64,000 nt of DNA from Clostridium_AD sp050717635 (GTDB taxonomy: Bacteria > Bacillota > Clostridia > Clostridiales > Clostridiaceae): contig NZ_JBOITO010000002.1 in the NCBI RefSeq assembly GCF_050717635.1, positions 62,001 through 126,000 on the forward strand, given 5' to 3'. The notes under the pieces are model-generated. The model was not told the origin of the DNA and did no database searches. It saw only the letters and a list, made by a program, of their open reading frames with translations. Both the position numbers and the translations under genes were made by a program. Shown here piece by piece: positions 1-9,415 of this stretch. Each line of letters begins with the position of its first letter. The first letter of the stretch is position 1.

Positions 1-1
1 T

Positions 2-409
2 ATCGGTAAGGGTTTAATTGAAGGGTATGGTCTTAAAAATGGAGCAATTGCATCAACGATAGCACATGATTCCCATAACTTAATAGTAATAGGCGATAAT
101 CCTACCAATGTTAAAATAGCTGTAGAAAAGATAATAGAAATTGGCGGAGGTCTTGTTATTGTTGTAGACGGTGAGGTCAAAGGATATTTACCACTAGATA
201 TTGCAGGTATTATGTCTTCAGAGGATTTAGAAACTGTATCAAAAGGACATGAAAAACTTAATAAAATAGCTATGGAAGAACTTAACATTAATGAAAGTGT
301 TAATGCTTTTATGACTTTAGCTTTCATGGCATTACCGGTTATCCCTGAACTAAAGATTACTGATAGAGGACTCTTTGATGTAATTAAATTTAAGCATACT
401 GATTTGTAA
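2..409 (+). CDS. ade: Adenine deaminase, C-terminal part (truncated by window start)
   Basis: The reading frame is open from the first bases and ends at a TAA. It matches the C-terminal lobe of bacterial adenine deaminase (adenine to hypoxanthine plus ammonia): an AHDSHN motif near the start, then a VGDN-like IGDNP segment, an IGGGLVIV strand and the family tail LPVIPELKITDRGLFDV. Only about 135 of roughly 580 residues are present, so the metal-binding amidohydrolase core lies upstream of the window. It feeds hypoxanthine to the xanthine dehydrogenase encoded just downstream. The identity is secure; the gene is partial only because of the window edge. Confidence 0.9.
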   Translation: MGKGLIEGYGLKNGAIASTIAHDSHNLIVIGDNPTNVKIAVEKIIEIGGGLVIVVDGEVKGYLPLDIAGIMSSEDLETVSKGHEKLNKIAMEELNINESVNAFMTLAFMALPVIPELKITDRGLFDVIKFKHTDL

Positions 410-422
410 TTAATAATTATTA

Positions 423-451
423 TTGACGCATTTTTTTAAGGATGATATAAT
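423..451 (+). promoter_or_regulatory. Sigma-A promoter of the deaminase-xdh operon
   Basis: TTGACG (423-428), a 17-nt spacer and a perfect TATAAT (446-451) form a near-consensus promoter. Transcription would begin at about 458, leaving a leader of only about 12 nt that carries AAAGGAG before the ATG at 471. The TTG of the -35 box is also an in-frame upstream start candidate for the next gene, which this promoter argues against. Confidence 0.75.
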
Positions 452-470
452 TGTTTTAAAGGAGATGCTT

Positions 471-1829
471 ATGAAGAATTCAATCCTTTTAAAGAACATT
501 AAATATTTAGTGACTTGTGATGATGAGGACAACGTATTTCAAAATATAAATTTATTTATTGAAAATGGCGAAATTAAATATATTGGTAGCGAAGTTAAAC
601 CAGCCCATGAGATTATAGATGCAACAAATATGGTAGTGTATCCAGGTCTTATAAATACACACCATCATCTTTATCAATACTTTAGTAGAAATATTCCAGA
701 AGTTCAAAATATGGAATTATTCCCATGGCTAAGATATTTGTATGAGATTTGGAAAAATGTAAACAGTGATGTTATTATGTACAGTTCCCTTTGTGGAATG
801 GGTGAACTTTTAAAGACAGGATGTACAACATGCTTTGACCACCACTATGTATTTCCTAAAAACCAAAGTGGGCTAATAGAGACACAGTTCGAAGCGGCGC
901 AAAGGCTTGGAATAAGAATGTATGCATCTAGAGGTAGTATGTCTCTAAGCATTAAGGATGGTGGACTTCCACCGGATTCAGTGGTTCAAACTGTTGACGA
1001 GATTTTAAAAAATAGTGAGGCATTGGTTAAAAAATTCCATGACAAAAATCGTTTTGCAATGAGGCAGGTTGCATTTGCTCCTTGTTCACCATTTAGTGTC
1101 ACTGGAGATTTAATGCGTGAATCAGCAAAACTTGCTAGAAAACTTGGGGTTAGACTCCACACACATCTTGCAGAAACAGTAGATGAAGAAAATTTTACTA
1201 TGGAAAAATTCAACATGCGCCCTCTTGAGTACATGGAAAGTTTGGGATGGCTCGGCTCTGATGTGTGGCTTGCACATGGTATTCACTTTAATGATGATGA
1301 AATAAAATTACTTGCAAGTACTGGTACAGGCATTGCTCATTGTCCCATATCCAACATGAAATTGTCCTCAGGAATTGCAAAGATTCCCCAAATGCTAAAG
1401 TGCAAAGTACCTGTTGGTCTTGGAGTTGATGGAAGCGCAAGCAATGATGGATCAAATATGCTAGAAGAGATGAGAGTTGCATTTTTACTGCATAGATTAA
1501 ACTCAGGTAAAAGTGCTCCCACAGCTTATGATATACTTAAAATGGCTACTAGAGGAAGTGCGAAAGTACTTGGACGCTCAGATATTGGTAAGTTATCGGT
1601 TGGAATGGCAGGGGATTTATTTATGATAAACCTTAACCGTCTAGAACTTATAGGGGCAGATTTAGACCCTAAATCATTTCTTGGTACTGTAGGCTTTAAA
1701 GGAAATGTTGATTATACTATTGTAAACGGTGTGATTGCTGTAAAAGATGGTAAACTGGTGAACATTGATGAAGAAAAGATCTATTATGAAGGTAATATTG
1801 TTGCAAAGAAATTTAATGAAAATTTATAA
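471..1829 (+). CDS. 8-oxoguanine/guanine-type deaminase (AtzB/TrzN-like amidohydrolase)
   Basis: This is a 452-residue cytosolic metal-dependent hydrolase. It shows the amidohydrolase signature: NTHHHLYQ about residue 60, FDHH about 120, THLAET about 225, LAHGIH about 250 and GVDGSASNDGSN about 320, giving His/His/His/Asp metal ligands plus the deaminase Glu. The N-terminal half resembles the 8-oxoguanine deaminase/hydroxyatrazine hydrolase branch (ELFPWLR, YEIW), so deamination of 8-oxoguanine or guanine is likely; isocytosine-type substrates cannot be excluded. ATG 471 is chosen because AAAGGAG sits 7 nt upstream and the longer start overlaps the promoter. It leads an operon with xdhABC and channels deaminated purines to them. 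Confidence 0.85.
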   Translation: MKNSILLKNIKYLVTCDDEDNVFQNINLFIENGEIKYIGSEVKPAHEIIDATNMVVYPGLINTHHHLYQYFSRNIPEVQNMELFPWLRYLYEIWKNVNSDVIMYSSLCGMGELLKTGCTTCFDHHYVFPKNQSGLIETQFEAAQRLGIRMYASRGSMSLSIKDGGLPPDSVVQTVDEILKNSEALVKKFHDKNRFAMRQVAFAPCSPFSVTGDLMRESAKLARKLGVRLHTHLAETVDEENFTMEKFNMRPLEYMESLGWLGSDVWLAHGIHFNDDEIKLLASTGTGIAHCPISNMKLSSGIAKIPQMLKCKVPVGLGVDGSASNDGSNMLEEMRVAFLLHRLNSGKSAPTAYDILKMATRGSAKVLGRSDIGKLSVGMAGDLFMINLNRLELIGADLDPKSFLGTVGFKGNVDYTIVNGVIAVKDGKLVNIDEEKIYYEGNIVAKKFNENL

Positions 1830-1863
1830 TAGAAGTTTTGATTACTATATAAGGAGGAACAAT

Positions 1864-4143
1864 ATGAGTATTGGAAAGAGTATTAAAAGAGTCGATGCCT
1901 TTGATAAAGTAACTGGACGTGCACAGTTTACAGATGATTTTAAGTTGAGTAATTGTCTTGTTGCTAAAATTATGCATAGTACTATTGCAAATGGCCTTGT
2001 TAAAAGTATTGATGTAGCAGATGCAATGAAACTAGAAGGGGTTGTAAAAATTGTAACTTGTTTTGATGTTCCCTCTACCGGATTTCCAACAGCTGGGCAT
2101 CCTTTTGCGCTGGACCCTGCCCACCAGGATATAGCAGACAGAAAACTGCTTAATCAAAGGGTTAGATATTATGGTGATGACATAGCAGCAGTAGTTGCTA
2201 AAGATAGTGTAACTGCAACAAAAGCTATTAACCTTATAAAAGTAGAATACGAAGAATATGAACCTATAATGTCTATTGATGCTGCACTAAAACAAGGAGC
2301 TAAAAGCATTCATGAGGAGTATCCAGGTAATATTTTTGCACATACAAGTTATGAAGTAGGCAATTATGATAATGCTATAAAAGAAGAAGGGCTTGTTGTT
2401 TTTGAGGGAGAATATGAAACTCCAATGGTTAAGCATTGCCAACTTGAAAATCCAATTTCTTATGCTTATGCGGAGGGTAAAAGAATTGTTGTTGTTACAT
2501 CAACTCAAATTCCTCATATTGTAAGACGTGTAGTTGGTCAAGCTCTTGGCATTGAGTGGGGAAAAGTCAGAGTTATTAAACCTTATATAGGTGGAGGCTT
2601 TGGTAATAAGCAAGAGGTTCTTTACGAACCGCTAAATGCATATTTATGTACAGTTATTGGTGGCAGATGTGTTAAACTTGATTTGAGTCGCGAAGAGGAT
2701 TTTGTGAGTACCCGTGTGCGTCATGCTATGAAAATTAAAATCAAAAGTTATGTGAGGCCAAATGGACGGTTTGTTGCTAGAAAAGTAGAAGTATATGGTA
2801 ATAAAGGGTCTTATGCATCCCATGGACATAGTATAACAAGTAAAGCAGGTCACGCATTCAAACAAGTATATCAGAGCGAAGTTGCAACTAAAGGTGATAT
2901 GTATTCAGTATTTACTAATATGCCATCATCTGGTGCTATGCGTGCTTATGGTATACCACAAATAACGTTTGCTATTGAATCTCATGTTGATGATATTGCA
3001 ACTGAACTTAATTTAGACAAGATTGAAATTAGAAAACTAAATTCTATGAAATTAGGTTTTGTTGACAATCAGGTTAAGTGTTACAGTAATGGACTTTATG
3101 AATGCATTGAAAAGGGTAGAAAATATATAGACTGGGATAATAAACTTAAAGAATACCAAAATCAAACTGGACCAATTAGGCGTGGCGTGGGTATGGCAAT
3201 ATTTAGCTATGCAACGGGTGTTTATCCTATTTCACTGGAAACGTCAGCTTGTAGAATTGTGCTTAATCAAGATGGTTCAGTTCAACTTCAAATGGGTGCT
3301 ACGGAAATAGGTCAAGGGGCAGATACCGTTTTTGGACAAATGGTAGCAGAGGTGCTTAGCATTCCACCTCAAAATGTGCACACTGTATCAACGCAAGATA
3401 CAGATATTACACCTTTTGATACAGGGGCTTATGCATCTAGGCAATCTTATGTATCAGGTATGGCTGCTAAGAAGGCTGCTTTAGAGATAAAAGAAAAAAT
3501 AATAGAACATGCGAATTTTATGTTGAAACTTCCTAAAGGAAACATTGAACTTAAAGATAATAATATTGTAAATAGTGAAACTGGTGAAGTTATAGCTTCA
3601 CTTAAAGAAGTTGCTATGCATGCACTTTACAATACTGAAAAATCAGTTCACATAACTGCAGATGTTACAAATCAATGTAAATCAAATTCCTTCGCTTTTG
3701 GATTATGTTTTGTTGAGGTTGAAGTTGATATTCCCGTAGGTAAAATTAAAGTAATTAATGTTATTAATGTCCACGATAGTGGTAAAATTCTTAATCCTAA
3801 GCTAGCGGCAGGACAGGTACATGGTGGTATGAGTATGAGTTTAGGTTATGGTTTAAGTGAACAGCTTTTATTTGATCCAAAGACAGGTAGAATGCTCAAT
3901 GATAATTTACTTGATTATAAACTTCCAACTATTATGGATACTCCACATTTGGAAGCTCAATTTGCAGAAACCTATGATGTATCAGGGCCTTTTGGTAACA
4001 AGGCATTAGGAGAACCACCTGCAATTCCGGTTGCACCTGCAATTAGAAATGCTGTGCTTAATGCTACAGGAGTTAAGTTTAATGTTGCTCCGTTAACACC
4101 ACAAAGACTTGTAGAAAAATTTAAAGAGAAAAATTTAATATAA
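1864..4143 (+). CDS. xdhA: Xanthine dehydrogenase, molybdenum-binding subunit
   Basis: This is the 759-residue large subunit of a three-component molybdenum hydroxylase. Visible motifs are GGGFGNK about residue 242 (cofactor binding), EIGQGADT about 478 (Moco loop) and KALGEPP about 713, whose Glu is the catalytic base of the family. It hydroxylates hypoxanthine or xanthine at ring carbons in the cytosol, passing electrons to the 2Fe-2S and FAD subunits encoded next. The start at 1864 follows AGGAGG at 7-nt spacing. Earlier in-frame codons overlap the previous gene and would add 33 unrelated residues. The order Mo-FAD-FeS matches E. coli xdhABC. The exact purine substrate is inferred from context. 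Confidence 0.9.
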   Translation: MSIGKSIKRVDAFDKVTGRAQFTDDFKLSNCLVAKIMHSTIANGLVKSIDVADAMKLEGVVKIVTCFDVPSTGFPTAGHPFALDPAHQDIADRKLLNQRVRYYGDDIAAVVAKDSVTATKAINLIKVEYEEYEPIMSIDAALKQGAKSIHEEYPGNIFAHTSYEVGNYDNAIKEEGLVVFEGEYETPMVKHCQLENPISYAYAEGKRIVVVTSTQIPHIVRRVVGQALGIEWGKVRVIKPYIGGGFGNKQEVLYEPLNAYLCTVIGGRCVKLDLSREEDFVSTRVRHAMKIKIKSYVRPNGRFVARKVEVYGNKGSYASHGHSITSKAGHAFKQVYQSEVATKGDMYSVFTNMPSSGAMRAYGIPQITFAIESHVDDIATELNLDKIEIRKLNSMKLGFVDNQVKCYSNGLYECIEKGRKYIDWDNKLKEYQNQTGPIRRGVGMAIFSYATGVYPISLETSACRIVLNQDGSVQLQMGATEIGQGADTVFGQMVAEVLSIPPQNVHTVSTQDTDITPFDTGAYASRQSYVSGMAAKKAALEIKEKIIEHANFMLKLPKGNIELKDNNIVNSETGEVIASLKEVAMHALYNTEKSVHITADVTNQCKSNSFAFGLCFVEVEVDIPVGKIKVINVINVHDSGKILNPKLAAGQVHGGMSMSLGYGLSEQLLFDPKTGRMLNDNLLDYKLPTIMDTPHLEAQFAETYDVSGPFGNKALGEPPAIPVAPAIRNAVLNATGVKFNVAPLTPQRLVEKFKEKNLI

Positions 4144-4162
4144 AAGTAGAGGTGGAATAACA

Positions 4163-5050
4163 ATGTATGATATTGAAAGAATATACCAGGCAACTTCAGT
4201 AAAGGATGCTATAAGTCATCTTGAACTGGAACCAAAATCTATAATTATTGCAGGCGGGAGTGACGTGCTTATAAGCATTCGTCATGGCAAGCTTGCTGGA
4301 TGCTCTCTTGTAAGTATTTTTGGACTAGATGAACTAAGAGGAGTAACTCTTGAAGAGGATGGTAGCATAAAGATAGGTTCACTTACAAGTTTTTCACACA
4401 TAACTAAAAATGATATTATCCAAAAATATATCCCAGTCCTTGGAGAAGCAGTTGATGAAATAGGAGGTCCACAATTAAGAAACATTGGTACAATTGGAGG
4501 AAATATTTCAAATGGTGTTACAAGTGCTGATAGTGCATCCACGTTATTTGCACTAAATGCTAAGCTCCAAATACAAGGTCCTGATGGAGAAAGGGTTATT
4601 CCTATCTCAGAGTACTACGCAGGGCCAGGAAAAGTTACTTTAAAAAATGCAGAAATACTTACAGCTATCTATATCACTAAAGAAAATTATGAAAACTTTA
4701 GTGGTAATTACATTAAATATGCTATGCGTAATGCAATGGATATTGCAACTCTTGGTTGTAGCGTAGTTTGTAAACTTAATGCACAAAAGGATAAGATAGA
4801 AGATGTACGTCTTGCTTACGGCGTTGCAGCTCCAATTCCTATGAGATGTTTTAAAGCTGAAGAAGCTATAAAGGAAATGGGTTTTACTGAGGATATGTTT
4901 AATATTTTTTCCGAAACAGCAAAGACTGAAGTGAATCCTCGGACATCTTGGCGTGCATCTAAAGATTTCAGACTTCAGCTTGTGGGGGAACTCAGTAAAA
5001 GGGCCTTAAAGGAATGTATAAAAAAATGTGGAGGTGTAATCAATGGCTAA
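4163..5050 (+). CDS. xdhB: Xanthine dehydrogenase, FAD-binding subunit
   Basis: The 295-residue protein carries the CoxM/XdhB FAD-binding motifs IIAGGSDVL about residue 30 and RNIGTIGGNISNG about 107, followed by the CO-dehydrogenase flavoprotein C-terminal domain. It takes electrons from the 2Fe-2S subunit and reduces NAD or another acceptor. A ribosome site (AGAGGTGG) precedes the ATG. Its last 8 bases overlap the start of the 2Fe-2S gene, indicating translational coupling. Length and motifs are normal for the family. Confidence 0.92.
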   Translation: MYDIERIYQATSVKDAISHLELEPKSIIIAGGSDVLISIRHGKLAGCSLVSIFGLDELRGVTLEEDGSIKIGSLTSFSHITKNDIIQKYIPVLGEAVDEIGGPQLRNIGTIGGNISNGVTSADSASTLFALNAKLQIQGPDGERVIPISEYYAGPGKVTLKNAEILTAIYITKENYENFSGNYIKYAMRNAMDIATLGCSVVCKLNAQKDKIEDVRLAYGVAAPIPMRCFKAEEAIKEMGFTEDMFNIFSETAKTEVNPRTSWRASKDFRLQLVGELSKRALKECIKKCGGVING

Positions 5051-5537
5051 TAAAATATTAAGCTTTATAGTAAATGGTGAGCCTACACAAATTATGATAG
5101 ATGATAGAGATTCACTTACTGATGTTTTAAGAAATGGGCTTAATCTTACAAGTGTTAAAAAAGGCTGTGAGGTTGGAGAATGTGGAGCTTGTACTGTTCT
5201 TATTAATGGTGAAGCCTATGATTCATGTATTTATCTTGCAGTTTGGGCAGAAGGTAAAGAAATTCGTACAACTGAAGGACTCATGGATTCTGATGGGAAT
5301 ATATCAGATATTCAGGAAGCATTTATTGAGGAAGGTGCTGTGCAATGTGGTTTCTGTACCTGCGGATTTATTATGTCCTCTATTGCTGTTCTTGAAGATG
5401 ATAAAGAGTATACAACTGAAGAAGTTAAAAAAGGAATTTCTGGTAATCTGTGCCGTTGTACAGGTTATGAAAATATATTAAATGCCGTAGAAAAAACAAA
5501 AGTTCATCGTTGTGATTGTAAAAATACAAAATTATGA
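5043..5537 (+). CDS. xdhC: Xanthine dehydrogenase, 2Fe-2S subunit
   Basis: The 164-residue protein has a plant-type ferredoxin domain (GCEVGECGACTV, residues about 41-52) and a C-terminal four-helix domain holding the second cluster (CGFC about 101 and CRC about 138 in NLCRCTGY). All eight expected Cys are present. The usual CGFCTPG turn reads CGFCTCG, so Pro is replaced by an extra Cys next to the Moco-proximal cluster. It transfers electrons between the Mo and FAD subunits and overlaps the end of xdhB by 8 bp. A hairpin about 25 bp downstream may end this transcript. Confidence 0.92.
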   Translation: MANKILSFIVNGEPTQIMIDDRDSLTDVLRNGLNLTSVKKGCEVGECGACTVLINGEAYDSCIYLAVWAEGKEIRTTEGLMDSDGNISDIQEAFIEEGAVQCGFCTCGFIMSSIAVLEDDKEYTTEEVKKGISGNLCRCTGYENILNAVEKTKVHRCDCKNTKL

Positions 5538-5563
5538 TACAATAAAACAATGTTTTAAATTTT

Positions 5564-5585
5564 GCCCTGTGATAGCTCATAGGGC
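5564..5585 (+). terminator. Hairpin after xdhABC (weak terminator)
   Basis: GCCCTGTGA and TCATAGGGC pair over 9 bp (one G-U) around a TAGC loop. Only TTAATT follows, so termination is probably partial and the permease gene may be cotranscribed. Confidence 0.45.
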
Positions 5586-5616
5586 TTAATTATAAAAAAA
5601 TTGAGGGGGAACAAAG

Positions 5617-6966
5617 ATGGAACGATTTCAGTTGAAAGAAAATGGAAGTGACGTAAAAAAGGAGGTTATTGGAGGGATAACAACATTTTTAACTATGGCC
5701 TACATTATTGCAGTTAATGCAAATATTTTAGGTGCTACAGGAATGGATATGGGTGCCATAGTTACAGTAACTTGTTTAACAGCAGGTCTTACTACAATAG
5801 CTATGGGATTATATGCAAATCTACCTTTTGCATTAGCATCAGGAATGGGACTCAATGCATTCTTTGCTTTTAGTGTAGTATTAGGAAAAGGAATTCCATG
5901 GCAAGTGGCACTGGCAGCTGTATTTGTAGAAGGTCTTATTTTTATTGTATTATCATTAACCAATGTAAGAGAAGCAGTAGTTAATGCTATACCAACAACT
6001 TTAAAATTGGCAGTTACTGCAGGTATCGGACTTTTTATAGCATTTATTGGTTTTGTAGATGCTGGAATTGTAGTTAGCAATGATGCAACAAAGGTAGCTA
6101 TGGGTACGTTTAAAAGCCCAGCAGTACTAATCACAGTACTGGGAGTAATCGTAATAGTAGTATTGTCAAAGAAAAAAGTTAGAGGAGCTATATTATGGGG
6201 AATAGTTGCAAGTGCTGGAGCAGCTTGGATATATGCTATGATAGCACCAATAACAGCAGCAACTTATGGAATAGCTACTCCAAAAGGAATATTTAAACTT
6301 CAATCAATGTCCCCAATTGCTTTTAAACTAGATTTTTCATACTTAACAGATTCAAGTAGAATACTGGATTTTCTTATAATAATATTAACATTCTTATTTG
6401 TTGATTTTTTCGATACTGTAGGAACTTTAGTAGGAGTTGCGTCTAAGGTTGGAATGGTTGACAAAGATGGTAAGGTTAAAAATGCTGGAAAGGCACTACT
6501 TGTAGATGCCGTTGGTACTACTGTGGGAGCTGTCCTTGGTACTTCAACTGTAACTACTTACGTAGAAAGCTCAGCGGGAGTTGCAGAAGGCGCTAGAACA
6601 GGACTTGCTTCTGTTGTAACAGGAATATTATTCTTAATAGCAATGTTCTTTTCACCATTATTTGTTGCAATACCAATGTGTGCAACTGCACCAGCACTCA
6701 TTATAGTAGGATTTTTCATGATAGGTGGAATAACTAAGATAGATTTTAATGATTTCACTGAGGGAGTACCTGCTTTCTTAACAATCATAATGATGCCACT
6801 TACTTATAGTATAGGAGATGGTTTAACAATTGGACTTCTTTCTTATGCTGTATTAAACGGAATCAATAACTTATTTACTAAGGATCATACTAAGAGAAAG
6901 AAAGTTTCAATCGTTATTTATATTTTGGCGATAATATTTGTTGGTAAATTAATTGTTACAGGCTAA
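5617..6966 (+). CDS. NCS2 purine permease, AzgA/PbuG-type
   Basis: A 449-residue integral membrane protein with about 12-14 hydrophobic segments. It belongs to the COG2252 (AzgA/PbuG/AdeP) branch, shown by the N-terminal GGITTFLTMAYI motif, ASGMGLNAFFA about residue 85 and the DFFDTVGTLVG helix about residue 268. These are the half-helix and transport-site motifs of guanine/hypoxanthine/adenine symporters. The start follows GAGGGGG at good spacing. Placement after xdhABC suggests it imports the bases processed by the upstream deaminases and dehydrogenase. The precise base cannot be read from the sequence. Confidence 0.88.
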   Translation: MERFQLKENGSDVKKEVIGGITTFLTMAYIIAVNANILGATGMDMGAIVTVTCLTAGLTTIAMGLYANLPFALASGMGLNAFFAFSVVLGKGIPWQVALAAVFVEGLIFIVLSLTNVREAVVNAIPTTLKLAVTAGIGLFIAFIGFVDAGIVVSNDATKVAMGTFKSPAVLITVLGVIVIVVLSKKKVRGAILWGIVASAGAAWIYAMIAPITAATYGIATPKGIFKLQSMSPIAFKLDFSYLTDSSRILDFLIIILTFLFVDFFDTVGTLVGVASKVGMVDKDGKVKNAGKALLVDAVGTTVGAVLGTSTVTTYVESSAGVAEGARTGLASVVTGILFLIAMFFSPLFVAIPMCATAPALIIVGFFMIGGITKIDFNDFTEGVPAFLTIIMMPLTYSIGDGLTIGLLSYAVLNGINNLFTKDHTKRKKVSIVIYILAIIFVGKLIVTG

Positions 6967-6974
6967 AAGTTATA

Positions 6975-7011
6975 AAAAAAAACAATTCGCTTAAGCGAAT
7001 TGTTTTTTTTT
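6975..7011. terminator. Bidirectional rho-independent terminator
   Basis: AACAATTCGCTT and AAGCGAATTGTT form an AT-flanked palindrome with A- and T-runs on both sides. It serves the convergent purine permease (+) and xanthine permease (-). Confidence 0.9.
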
Positions 7012-7045
7012 ATTGAGTGACAGGCACTTGTAGAATAATAGAGAA

Positions 7046-8365
7046 TTATACATTATCTAGTGGCTTATCTTTTGGTAAGATAAGATTTAGTGCTATTGCC
7101 ACTATTGTTGTAACAACGATAGATGATTTACCAAATATAGATATAAACCATGTTGGGAATAGAGCAAATGCATCAGGAACTTGAACAATACCCATACCTA
7201 AGGCTATTGAAATACCTACAACTGCTGAGTTTCTCATTGTAATCTTGGATGAGGAAATCATTTTAATTCCTGTCATTGTTATAGTGGCAAAAACAGAGAT
7301 TGTTGCTCCACCAAGAACACATTGAGGGATAGTTGTAAGTAGTGAGGCAAATTTAGGAATAAGTCCTGCTAAAATAACAACAAAAGAAGCAAATGCAAAT
7401 ACCCATTTATTGATAACTTTATTTGTAATTACTATACCAACATTTTGGCTAAACGTTGCAGTTGGCATACAACCAAAGAGTGAACCAAGTATACTAGAGA
7501 AACCGTTTCCAATAATACCGCCAGAAAGCTCCTTGTGGGTAGGCTCTCTATCCATGCCTCCACCCGTAGTAGCAGATAAATCACCTATAGCTTGAACAGA
7601 ATTTACAATATACATTATAGCCATAGATATTATGGCTGTAGCATTAAAGCTTATACCAAAGTGCATAAGCTTTGGTGCTTGAAAAAGTCCAGCTGAAGCA
7701 AATGAATCAAAGGACACCATTCCAAGGGATAGTGCAAGAATATACCCAACAATTATACCTATTAAAATGGATGCTAGTTTAAGAGTTCCTTTAGTAAAGA
7801 AATTTAGAAAGACTACAACTCCAAGGGTTATCATGGCAACGGTCCAGTTCAAAGGAGAACCAAACGTAGGAGAACCAACGCCACCAGCTATATACTTAAT
7901 AGCAACCGTATACAGGGATAATCCTATGGCAAAAATAACTGTACCAGTAACAAGTGGTGGAAAGAATTTTATAAGCTTTTTAAGGAATATTCCAAAAAAT
8001 ATGGCTACTATTCCACCTACTATTTGCGCTCCAAAAACTGTAGCAAGATTAAATTCACCAGTAATAGCTGCAAGTGTAGGGACATATGCAAAACTTACTC
8101 CCATAATTACAGGGAGCTTCGAACCGATAACCTTGCCTAGAGGAAAAATTTGAATTAGTGTTGCTATACCTGCGAAAAACAGTGAAGATTGTACAAGTAA
8201 AATTTTGTCTGGACCAGTAAGATTTGCAATTCCAGCAATTATGAGAGCAGGTGTAACGCACCCAACAATCATAGCAACAACGTGTTGAAGGCCTAATGGT
8301 ATAATTTCTTTTATTGATGGCATACCATCAAACTTAAATAGTAGTGACTTTTGATTAGAACTCAT
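7046..8365 (-). CDS. Uracil/xanthine-family (NCS2) permease, probably xanthine/urate
   Basis: A 439-residue polytopic membrane protein of the COG2233 branch (PbuX/XanP/UraA). It shows the LGLQHVVAM N-terminal motif, the long amphipathic region about residues 85-110, and the GGG-containing segment AIGDLSATTGGG about 265 that carries the nucleobase-binding residues. The start has AGGAGGATCT upstream. It is the last gene of the minus-strand operon ygeX-ygeY-ygeW-arcC, only 29 bp behind arcC, so xanthine or urate is the most likely cargo. Uracil is the alternative. Confidence 0.87.
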   Translation of the reverse strand: MSSNQKSLLFKFDGMPSIKEIIPLGLQHVVAMIVGCVTPALIIAGIANLTGPDKILLVQSSLFFAGIATLIQIFPLGKVIGSKLPVIMGVSFAYVPTLAAITGEFNLATVFGAQIVGGIVAIFFGIFLKKLIKFFPPLVTGTVIFAIGLSLYTVAIKYIAGGVGSPTFGSPLNWTVAMITLGVVVFLNFFTKGTLKLASILIGIIVGYILALSLGMVSFDSFASAGLFQAPKLMHFGISFNATAIISMAIMYIVNSVQAIGDLSATTGGGMDREPTHKELSGGIIGNGFSSILGSLFGCMPTATFSQNVGIVITNKVINKWVFAFASFVVILAGLIPKFASLLTTIPQCVLGGATISVFATITMTGIKMISSSKITMRNSAVVGISIALGMGIVQVPDAFALFPTWFISIFGKSSIVVTTIVAIALNLILPKDKPLDNV

Positions 8366-8394
8366 AAAAAGATCCTCCTAATATTTAACTTTGC

Positions 8395-9324
8395 TTATTT
8401 TATTGTAGTCCCTGTAATACCTGCTATACCATCCTTAGCTTTTTCAAGTAGGGTTATGAGGGAATATCTTTCCTCTTTTGATGAGGCAAAATCAATAGCA
8501 GCTTCTACTTTAGGTAACATTGATCCAGGAGCAAAGTGGCCTTCCTTTGCATATTGACTAATTTCAGAAGTTGTAATATTTCCTAGCCATTTTTCATTCG
8601 GTTTGCCATAATTAATAGCAACTTTTTCTACTGCTGTTAAAATAATAAGACAATCTGCATCAAGTTCTTTTGCAAGAGTACAACTAGCGAAATCCTTATC
8701 AATAACTGCGCTTACACCTTTTAGGTGATTACCTTCTCTTATGACAGGTATGCCACCGCCACCACAGGCAATAACAACTTGGCCTATATCAACTAGGGAT
8801 CTTATTGTTTCAATTTCAACAATACCTACTGGCTTTGGTGAAGCTACAACTTCTCTGTATCCTCGACCTGCATCTTCAACAACTTGTTTACCAGTCTTTA
8901 CAAAAGTATCAGCTTCTTCTTTTGTCATAAAACTTCCAATAGGTTTTGTTGGATGTTCAAAGGCTTTATCACTTGGATTTACTTCAACTTGAGTTATTAT
9001 GGTTGAAACATTTTTGCTTATGTTACGATTAAAAAGTTCTTCTTTTAATGCATTTTGTAAGTCATAACCAATATAAGCTTGACTCATTGCAACGCAGACA
9101 GACATAGGTACAGACGAATATTTAGGATTATTTTTACGAAGTTCACTCATTGCAATATTAATCATTCCAACTTGAGGACCATTTCCATGAGAAATAACAA
9201 CATCATTGCCAGCTTCGATAAGGTCAACTATAGCTTTTGAAGTAGATTTGACAGCTTCCATTTGTTCTTTTAAATTAGTACCAAGAGCATTACCACCCAG
9301 TGCTATTACTATTTTCTTGTTCAT
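8395..9324 (-). CDS. arcC: Carbamate kinase
   Basis: The 309-residue cytosolic enzyme transfers phosphate from carbamoyl phosphate to ADP, giving ATP plus carbamate (ammonia and CO2). Family motifs are present: ALGGNALG at the N-terminus, SHGNGPQVG about residue 50, VVASPKP about 165, IACGGGGIPV about 190 and the aspartokinase-like TAVEKV near 245. Length is normal. It follows ygeW, whose carbamoyltransferase product it consumes, so this is the energy-conserving step of urate breakdown. No second carbamate kinase is seen, so it may also serve the AllFGH-type transferase near 53-56 kb. Confidence 0.95.
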   Translation of the reverse strand: MNKKIVIALGGNALGTNLKEQMEAVKSTSKAIVDLIEAGNDVVISHGNGPQVGMINIAMSELRKNNPKYSSVPMSVCVAMSQAYIGYDLQNALKEELFNRNISKNVSTIITQVEVNPSDKAFEHPTKPIGSFMTKEEADTFVKTGKQVVEDAGRGYREVVASPKPVGIVEIETIRSLVDIGQVVIACGGGGIPVIREGNHLKGVSAVIDKDFASCTLAKELDADCLIILTAVEKVAINYGKPNEKWLGNITTSEISQYAKEGHFAPGSMLPKVEAAIDFASSKEERYSLITLLEKAKDGIAGITGTTIK

Positions 9325-9356
9325 AAAATTATACCTCCATTAATAAATTTTTGTAG

Positions 9357-9395
9357 AAAAGGCTATATGAAATTAAAAATTTCATGTAGCCTTTT
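9357..9395 (-). terminator. Intra-operon hairpin between ygeW and arcC
   Basis: An 18-bp imperfect inverted repeat (AAAAGGCTA.. / ..TAGCCTTTT) lies in the 91-bp gap. On the minus strand it is followed by TTTTC only, so it may be a partial terminator or a stabilising structure that sets ygeW and arcC levels apart. Confidence 0.6.
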
Positions 9396-9415
9396 ATGAA
9401 AAGCAATTTAAAGCA

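Noticed and set aside
423..470. Upstream TTG start giving a 468-residue deaminase
   Set aside because: The codon is part of a near-consensus -35 box and has no ribosome site; ATG 471 has AAAGGAG at proper spacing.
5538..5616. Purine riboswitch ahead of the purine permease
   Set aside because: The gap is only 79 bp and lacks the conserved purine-aptamer loops; the same holds for the leaders of the other two permeases.
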